Assembly: GCA_025526995.1 (NCBI GenBank)
Contig: JAHLKG010000003.1
Location: 186,001-250,000 of the forward strand
Source: Powellomyces hirtus
Lineage: Eukaryota; Chytridiomycota; Chytridiomycetes; Spizellomycetales; Powellomycetaceae
Length of the DNA stretch: 64,000 nucleotides
Direction of reading: 5' to 3'
Below are positions 58,938-64,000 of the stretch, piece by piece; the stretch's first letter is position 1, and every line of letters starts with the position of its first letter. Position numbers and translations under genes: made by a program. The notes under the pieces were generated by a model. That model made no database searches, was not told the origin of the DNA, and was given only the letters and a program-made list of their open reading frames with translations.

Positions 58938-60407
58938 ATGTCGCGTCGAAGCACTTCCATCGAATCGGTCTGGACGCAGTGGCCCGCCGATTTCAAGTTC
59001 ATATTGAACAATAACGGGAGCGTTGATACCGGCGCCACCAACCGGCAGCGAGCGTGTTCGCAATCCTCGCTGTCCTCCCGACGGTCGGAAAGGCGAAGCT
59101 GTTCGACGGCGGGAATATCGACTACGAGCACGTTGCCGTCGCTCGGCGTGCAGCTGCAACATACCTTATCGGCGGACCGTGCTGTGACTGCCGCCGCGGC
59201 AACAAAGCGTCTTTCGTTGGCCAACTCACCGAACGTAAGCAGGAAGCAGGTCTCGCCTGCACCCGTTTCCAACGCTGCTTACGCTCAGCGGGTTAAAGTC
59301 GCGATCGCCGCAGCTGTCTCGAGCACCACAACAACCAAAACCACGACGACACAGACGACTCCGACGACTGCTTCCCCATCGTCTCCATTACCTCAGTTCA
59401 CCACTTCCACTGTCAAGTCGATAACTGTCCAGAAAACGCATTTGCAGCGTGTGGTCGCCGAACCTCGCTACGTGGTCAACCCAGCCTTTCCTAAAGTGGA
59501 GACCGAGTTGTCCAGCGTCGAGCACGCCATCGACTCCCTCACGTCATCGAAAGTTGTCCTGAAACGGCTCAACAGTCCCGAGACCGCAGCGCACGAGCTG
59601 TCCATCCTCGAACGCATTACAGCGGACAAGTTACCGCACGCACTCGCCCTCTGCGACACTTTCCTCGATTACAAAACCAATGAACGCGTCCTGGTCTTCC
59701 CCGAGCTCGAACCACTCAACGACCAAAGTGGCTTGGATCTCGCTGTCGTCCGCTCGTACATGCAGCAGCTCGCCACCGGCCTGAAAGCAGCCCACGACAT
59801 TGGCCTCGCCCACCTTGATGTCACGAGATGCAATCTCATGCTCGACCCCGCGAAACCAAAGCACAGCAACCTCGTCATCATTGATTGGGGCCTCGCCCGG
59901 TTTTGCAAGTCCGACAAGGAGCCGCATCCCATCGGACGCGGCACTCCGGGCTACATCGCGCCGGAAATGTACACCCCCTACGCGACCGGCACTCAGCCGG
60001 ACGTGTACTCGGCGGGCGTCATCCTCGGGCAATGGCTCGAACCATACCTCCCCGACTGCTCCCTCTCCTACCTCGGCTCCCGCCTCGTCCGCCCGTCCAC
60101 GACTACATTTGTTATTCGCAAAATCCAGGAACAGCTGGAAAAGACGGATGACTCGGAATTCGAGCCCCTCAAATGGAAACCCATCCTGAGGCATGCCGCG
60201 ACCCTCCTGATCTCCATGCTCGACCCGGACCCGGAAACCCGGATCTCGGCTCAGCAAGTTCTCGACCACCCTTTCCTCACTGCCTCTCCGGACGAGTTTG
60301 AAGGCACCACCTACGCGCTCTATGCCGCTGCCGTAAGAAACGCGAGATGTTGCTGTCCCATCCCAAAACGGAAAAGTGGTGATCAGATCGTCATCCGATA
60401 CCGGTAG
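58938..60407 (+). CDS. Atypical protein kinase with HLD and DWG motifs
   Basis: Intron-less, 489 aa. The first 190 residues are disordered (S/T runs such as TTTTKTTTTQTTPTTASPSS). The kinase domain has ATP-site Lys in SSKVVLKRL, the αC glutamate in AAHELSILERI, a hinge VLVFPELEPLN, and the catalytic loop reads AHLDVTRCNLMLD instead of HRDxxxxN, so the Arg is Leu while Asp and Asn are kept. The DFG motif is DWG (IIDWGLARF). The activation segment GTPGYIAPEMYTPYATGTQP is intact, followed by DVYSAGVILGQWLEPYLP and a C-lobe ending near LDHPFL. It recalls the Cdc7 or SMU-type group in the activation segment, but I cannot place it. Activity is possible because the Lys, Asp and Asn are kept; the missing Arg removes activation-loop phospho-control. 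Confidence 0.8.
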   Translation: MSRRSTSIESVWTQWPADFKFILNNNGSVDTGATNRQRACSQSSLSSRRSERRSCSTAGISTTSTLPSLGVQLQHTLSADRAVTAAAATKRLSLANSPNVSRKQVSPAPVSNAAYAQRVKVAIAAAVSSTTTTKTTTTQTTPTTASPSSPLPQFTTSTVKSITVQKTHLQRVVAEPRYVVNPAFPKVETELSSVEHAIDSLTSSKVVLKRLNSPETAAHELSILERITADKLPHALALCDTFLDYKTNERVLVFPELEPLNDQSGLDLAVVRSYMQQLATGLKAAHDIGLAHLDVTRCNLMLDPAKPKHSNLVIIDWGLARFCKSDKEPHPIGRGTPGYIAPEMYTPYATGTQPDVYSAGVILGQWLEPYLPDCSLSYLGSRLVRPSTTTFVIRKIQEQLEKTDDSEFEPLKWKPILRHAATLLISMLDPDPETRISAQQVLDHPFLTASPDEFEGTTYALYAAAVRNARCCCPIPKRKSGDQIVIRYR

Positions 60408-61054
60408 AAAAACGAAAGGCCCAGCAGCCGAGAACACTTTTCCATATGCCGATTTGTACATAACAACATAACATATATATTTTGCTAGTCCTCCCAGTGT
60501 GGGGCACTTGCCACCTGTCAGTTAAGCTGTTCTCCGGAAATCTTTCATAAAGTGTTACTACCGCCCCCTTTACATCGAGAAATTCCCACACTAGCGAGAT
60601 CTGATGTACACGCGCGTGTACCATTGTTCAGCTTGTACGCATTCTGAATACCCTGATTGTATCTCGGCTTCGCGTTTGTTCAAGATTATTTCGCAAGCAA
60701 CTGTTTCTGTTTTGCACCGGCAATTGTCATTGCGACGGAGCCAACATCGCGTAATGTCGTATGCCCGATGACAATGCGCGACGTTGAAAATACCGTCTGT
60801 GTGACTTCCTTTGAAATTGATACACCACCAGGACATGATCGTGGCACGCCCCGGCATTCGGCTTACTAAACGGGAATGCGCAGAGTACTCCAAATGTTCC
60901 GACGTCGACATACAGTACTATGATTTGTCAGTGCACCACCAACCTCCGAGTTCGGTTGCTCCGTGTCGATCGATATAAAGCCGGACACCTCCGTCCTTGC
61001 CACCTCTCCCACCTCTCCTCTCGAACATTACATTCACGGACTTTCCACCCCACA
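60408..61054. other. Intergenic, no gene seen
   Basis: About 650 bp, with 3' sequence of the kinase gene and the upstream region of the methyltransferase gene. No recognisable coding sequence. Confidence 0.5.
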
Positions 61055-61862
61055 ATGTCAACACCGTCGCCCGCGTCCCACGACCCCGTCTCGTGGTCCA
61101 CTCACTGGGAAACCTCCAACACGCCCTGGGATTATGCCCGCGCACCGCCCGCGACCGTCGCGCTCCTCCAATCGGGGCAAATCCCTGCTGGAAACGGACG
61201 GGTGCTGGTTCCTGGGTGTGGGCGCGGGTATGATGCATTCGCGGCTGCTGAACATTTGAAGGGTGTTACGGAGGTTGTGGGGATGGATACGGCTGAGGTG
61301 GCGACGGAGGAAGCTCGGAAGGTGCGTGTGCTATCTATGTCTGCTGTTTGTGGGGGAAAAAGTAGCATTGTCCTAAAGTGCCGTTTGTGCGTGATTAACA
61401 GGTTCAGCAAACCGTACCGTCCGACTCTGCAAATATAGTGACCTTTCAAACTGGTGACTTCTTTACCTACAAGCCGCCGCAACCGTTCGACGTTGTGATC
61501 GACCATACCTTCCTCTGCGCCATGCCGCCAGTGATACGGGACGATTGGGCGCGGAAAATGGCCGAGGTGCTCGCTGTTGGCGGGCGACTTGTCACGTACA
61601 TGTACCCTCTCGCAAGCCATGAAGGAGGTACGATGAAAATAATTTTGTGGAAAAAAGATGCGGTGATCTTTAGTCATTCAATGCATCCTTTCTCGTTCAA
61701 TTAGGTCCACCGTATGCGCTGTCCCTAGACTTATACGACCAGCTGCTGCTCAAGTATTTTGATCGAGTGCATATTGAGGATGTGGTTGAACGGTTCCATA
61801 AAAATAAAGAGACGATAGGGGAGAAGGTTGCTGTCTGGAAGCGGAAGGATGTGTCCGTTTGA
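61055..61862 (+). CDS. TPMT-family thiol/thiopurine S-methyltransferase
   Basis: The family transfers methyl groups from S-adenosylmethionine to thiols or halides. Exons 61055-61321, 61402-61627 and 61705-61862 join in phase (216 aa), a typical length. Marks: SHWETSNTPWDYARAPPATV (the W-x-x-x-x-TPWD start), VLVPGCGRGYDAFAAAEHLK (SAM motif I), VVGMDTAEVATEEARK, FQTGDFFTYKPPQPFDVVID, HTFLCAMPPVIRDDWARKMA, VLAVGGRLVTYMYPLASHEG, GPPYALSLDLYDQLL. It resembles fungal and plant thiol methyltransferases (HOL-like) more than vertebrate TPMT. Substrate unknown; detoxification of sulfide or thiols is the usual proposal. Confidence 0.94.
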
Positions 61863-62477
61863 ACATAGAAGGACTTTAGGGGAAAACAACATGCAGTTTA
61901 CAAAGCTACATTACCGAAGGTGACGAGAAGACGAGCACCTCACAGATGCTACATTCTGTGTAGTGCCTCGCAAAAGTGACACGTTCAGGGGATTGCCCTG
62001 AGTGAAGAAAGATCCTACTGCAAAACAACTCGTGAAACTGCAAACAGATGTAAATCGCTTCAAAGAACATGTCCCATCTTTTCAAGACAAGATCAAAACT
62101 CAGCTGGCAAGCATGAGCGTAACTGTTGCAACCCGTTTTGAGCAAAAGTCAAGGTGTAGACAGAAGCACTCATTACCTTCCCATCACAAAGCACATCTTT
62201 AGCATCTCCGACAGCGATCCGCAATCCCACCCGCATCACAAAAGAAACATAGTATACAAACGACTGGCCCCCAGTAACAGCAGTCCCTGAATTACCCTGT
62301 GGTATCGAGCACGTATCTCCACATTGTCAGCAGCTACTCAGGCTCTCGACATCAACACAACCCGAAACCAGGTGTACAGTACATACACATGAAGACGCAG
62401 CAGCTCTTCTGTCCCTTGCCTCGTGATACTGCCCACTACTGGTTGGCCATGGTCGCACCGCGCAAGAGCCTTGAGTG
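61863..62477. other. Intergenic, no gene seen
   Basis: About 600 bp between the methyltransferase stop and the first recognised unit of the repeat array. A 66-codon plus-strand frame at 62002 (KKDPTAKQLVKLQTDVNRFK) looks helical but is not supported otherwise. Confidence 0.45.
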
Positions 62478-63060
62478 ACTACAGCATCTCTCTGGGGTCT
62501 CATGCGGCAAGAGTTGAATAACTGACTGGGACATGAATGGTCTTCAGTGGGAGTGTATTGTCCTGAGAGCGGCCTACCGTGCTGCTACCAGTCCCAGTCT
62601 CATATCACGAGGGCAACTAGCGCACGCCGCCTGAGGCTAAGGCATTTCTTTGGAGATGAACAACTGACTAAAATTGCTCTCCAGTGGGATCGCACTGTCG
62701 TTGCGGTAAACAAAGGCCTAACCCGCTCAGTCTCGTAGCCCTGTCACGAAGTGAGGCGCTCGCTATCATTCCCGAGGATATGGGTTAAGCTACGGCATCT
62801 TTCTGATGATAAACAAACTGACTAGGGCTGGACCCCAGTGTGATCGTACAGTCTTTGCAATTGAAAAGAGACCTACCCCGCTGGGCACCAGTCTCGCATC
62901 TCGCAGTGCTGCCGAGTGAGGGGCGATTGAATACTTACTGGCACACACTTTACTAGCACATCATTTGCCTCCAACCAATGGGACCCGTCAAGGGTTAGTT
63001 AGTACACGCCGCCTGAGGCTACGGCATCTCTCCGAACATGTCTCGGTCTCGGAGTATTCC
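62478..63060 (+). repeat. Degenerate 154-bp-period tandem repeat array
   Basis: Anchor words GCTACGGCATCTCTC (or variants) recur at about 62478, 62632, 62786 and 63015, so spacing is 154, 154 and 229 bp. Each of the first three is followed by an AACTGACT-type word, a CCAGTGNGATCG-like word and a GGCCTACC-like word in the same order. Copies are roughly 65-75% alike by eye. The last unit is partial. No coding capacity is shared. Confidence 0.7.
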
Positions 63061-63356
63061 CCGAGGGAGGGGCGAATGGTGACGACATCTATGGGCATCT
63101 GGCTGCGCGCGCGAAAATACAATAAATGCTATTCTCTAAAAATAAAATCCACCCAAAAGTATAAACTTTCGGGCAGACAAAAGTCTAATGTTGCTGTTAT
63201 CAAGCTCAACGCATGCCTGAGCCTTTTTGACTTTTCTGAATTGAAAAATGGTGCTGTCGGTTTCGCCTTTAACCGTCTGCGTACAAAGTGTACGCTTCGC
63301 GTAATCAGGGGGGGTTGAAATATCCCACAAGTCATCTTCATGTGTCACTCATCACA

Positions 63357-64000
63357 ATGTCAAACATGTCAACTCCCCTGATCCGCGAAGCAACACATGC
63401 CGGATCCTGGTACACCAGCAGCGGTAAGAGAGAGAGAGAGCGAAATACGACCAGGGTTCCATTTCCACTAGTTGGAGCTTGTGTACATTTATATATTGAC
63501 TGTACCCCGGCTGTTTGACGCCCACAGGCAAAGCGCTGGGCAAAGAACTCGCAACGTGGCTGGCTGCTGTGCCAAACCCATTACCAGAGACCGACACACC
63601 GCTCCCGATCGGGACATGCAGGGCGATTATTGCGCCGTGAGGAATTTAATTTGTGAAGAGGGGTGGAGGGGGGAAGGGGTGGAAAGACTGAATGGTATCT
63701 TTTTATTTTGGTTGACAGGCACGCTGGGTATGCGTACAGCGGCCCGACGGCGGCGTGGGCGTACCAATGTGTGGATCCGGAACAGATGTGAGGGGTTTTT
63801 GTGTGGAGTTCGCCTGTGTGGGATCCGTGTTTTGGCTGACATTTTGCCGTATATGTGGGGGTTTAGTGAACGGGTTTTCATTCTTGGGTATGCAACAAGC
63901 ACTTTTACGGGCAGGCGGCGGCTCGTTTGTCCGAGTGCGGCATAGGCTGACACAGATTCTGCGGGCGTCTTCTCTATTCCAGGCCCAGTCACCATTACTA
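63357..64000 (+). CDS. MEMO1: MEMO1 homologue (5' part; runs off the window)
   Basis: MEMO is a conserved metal-site protein linked to copper and iron redox and cell motility; the biochemical role is debated. Exons 63357-63423, 63528-63636, 63719-63787, 63867-63887 and 63983 to beyond the window join in phase. Seen: REATHAGSWYTSSGKALGKE, CRAIIAPHAGYAYSGPTAAW, AYQCVDPEQIERVFILG, and GPSHHY at the edge. The short 21-nt exon (63867-63887) is supported by phase, by GT-AG ends and by the fit of VFILG to GPSHH. The motifs PHAGYxYSGPTAA and LGPSHH hold conserved His residues of the metal/active site. The 3' half lies outside. Confidence 0.93.

Overview
The window looks like nuclear DNA of a fungus, most likely an early-diverging, zoosporic (chytrid-like) one. 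The evidence is an alpha-aminoadipate-pathway LYS1 gene, an AA9 cellulose-type lytic polysaccharide monooxygenase, a very high density of short (about 45-100 nt) GT-AG spliceosomal introns, and gene types rare or absent in most Dikarya (class C GPCR, tetraspanin, pterin-dependent phenylalanine hydroxylase). The phylum is an inference; no rRNA or mitochondrial marker is present. Gene models were built by hand: exon joins were accepted only when donor, acceptor, reading phase and protein-family continuity agreed.

Left part (1-25 kb): a 5' portion of NOB1 (runs off the left edge), a 9-exon TBC1D5-type Rab-GAP, divergent LYS1 with two GCN4-type boxes in its promoter, a GNAT gene broken by two compensating frameshifts, an unrecognised 3-exon gene, the secreted AA9 LPMO, a second unrecognised small gene, an 11-exon UBA-UAS-UIM-UBX p97 adaptor divergent from a SYLF/polyQ protein, a tetraspanin, and then the most striking gene: a bacterial TctC/Bug-type solute-binding domain fused to a class C GPCR seven-helix core (23.0-25.2 kb).

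Middle (25-50 kb): secreted PEBP with polyQ, TIM21, a conserved uncharacterised tail-anchored membrane protein, a GCK-III (Ste20) kinase facing a 15-exon FHA/CHK2-type checkpoint kinase, a conserved uncharacterised nuclear-looking protein, a PASK-type kinase without a PAS domain, a C2H2 zinc-finger protein, PWP1 (ribosome biogenesis) and an Sds3-type Sin3/HDAC subunit.

Right part (50-64 kb): phenylalanine hydroxylase with an apparent mitochondrial presequence, an ELO fatty acid elongase, a 5.2 kb gene-poor stretch holding a diverged tandem duplication, an atypical kinase (HLD/DWG motifs), a TPMT-family methyltransferase, a 154-bp-period repeat array, and the 5' part of MEMO1, which runs off the right edge.

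The genes do not form a cluster with a common task. They are mostly housekeeping genes (rRNA maturation, lysine synthesis, mitochondrial import, retromer traffic, chromatin) with sensory/secreted genes (GPCR, tetraspanin, LPMO, PEBP) between them. Several are arranged head-to-head with short shared promoters.
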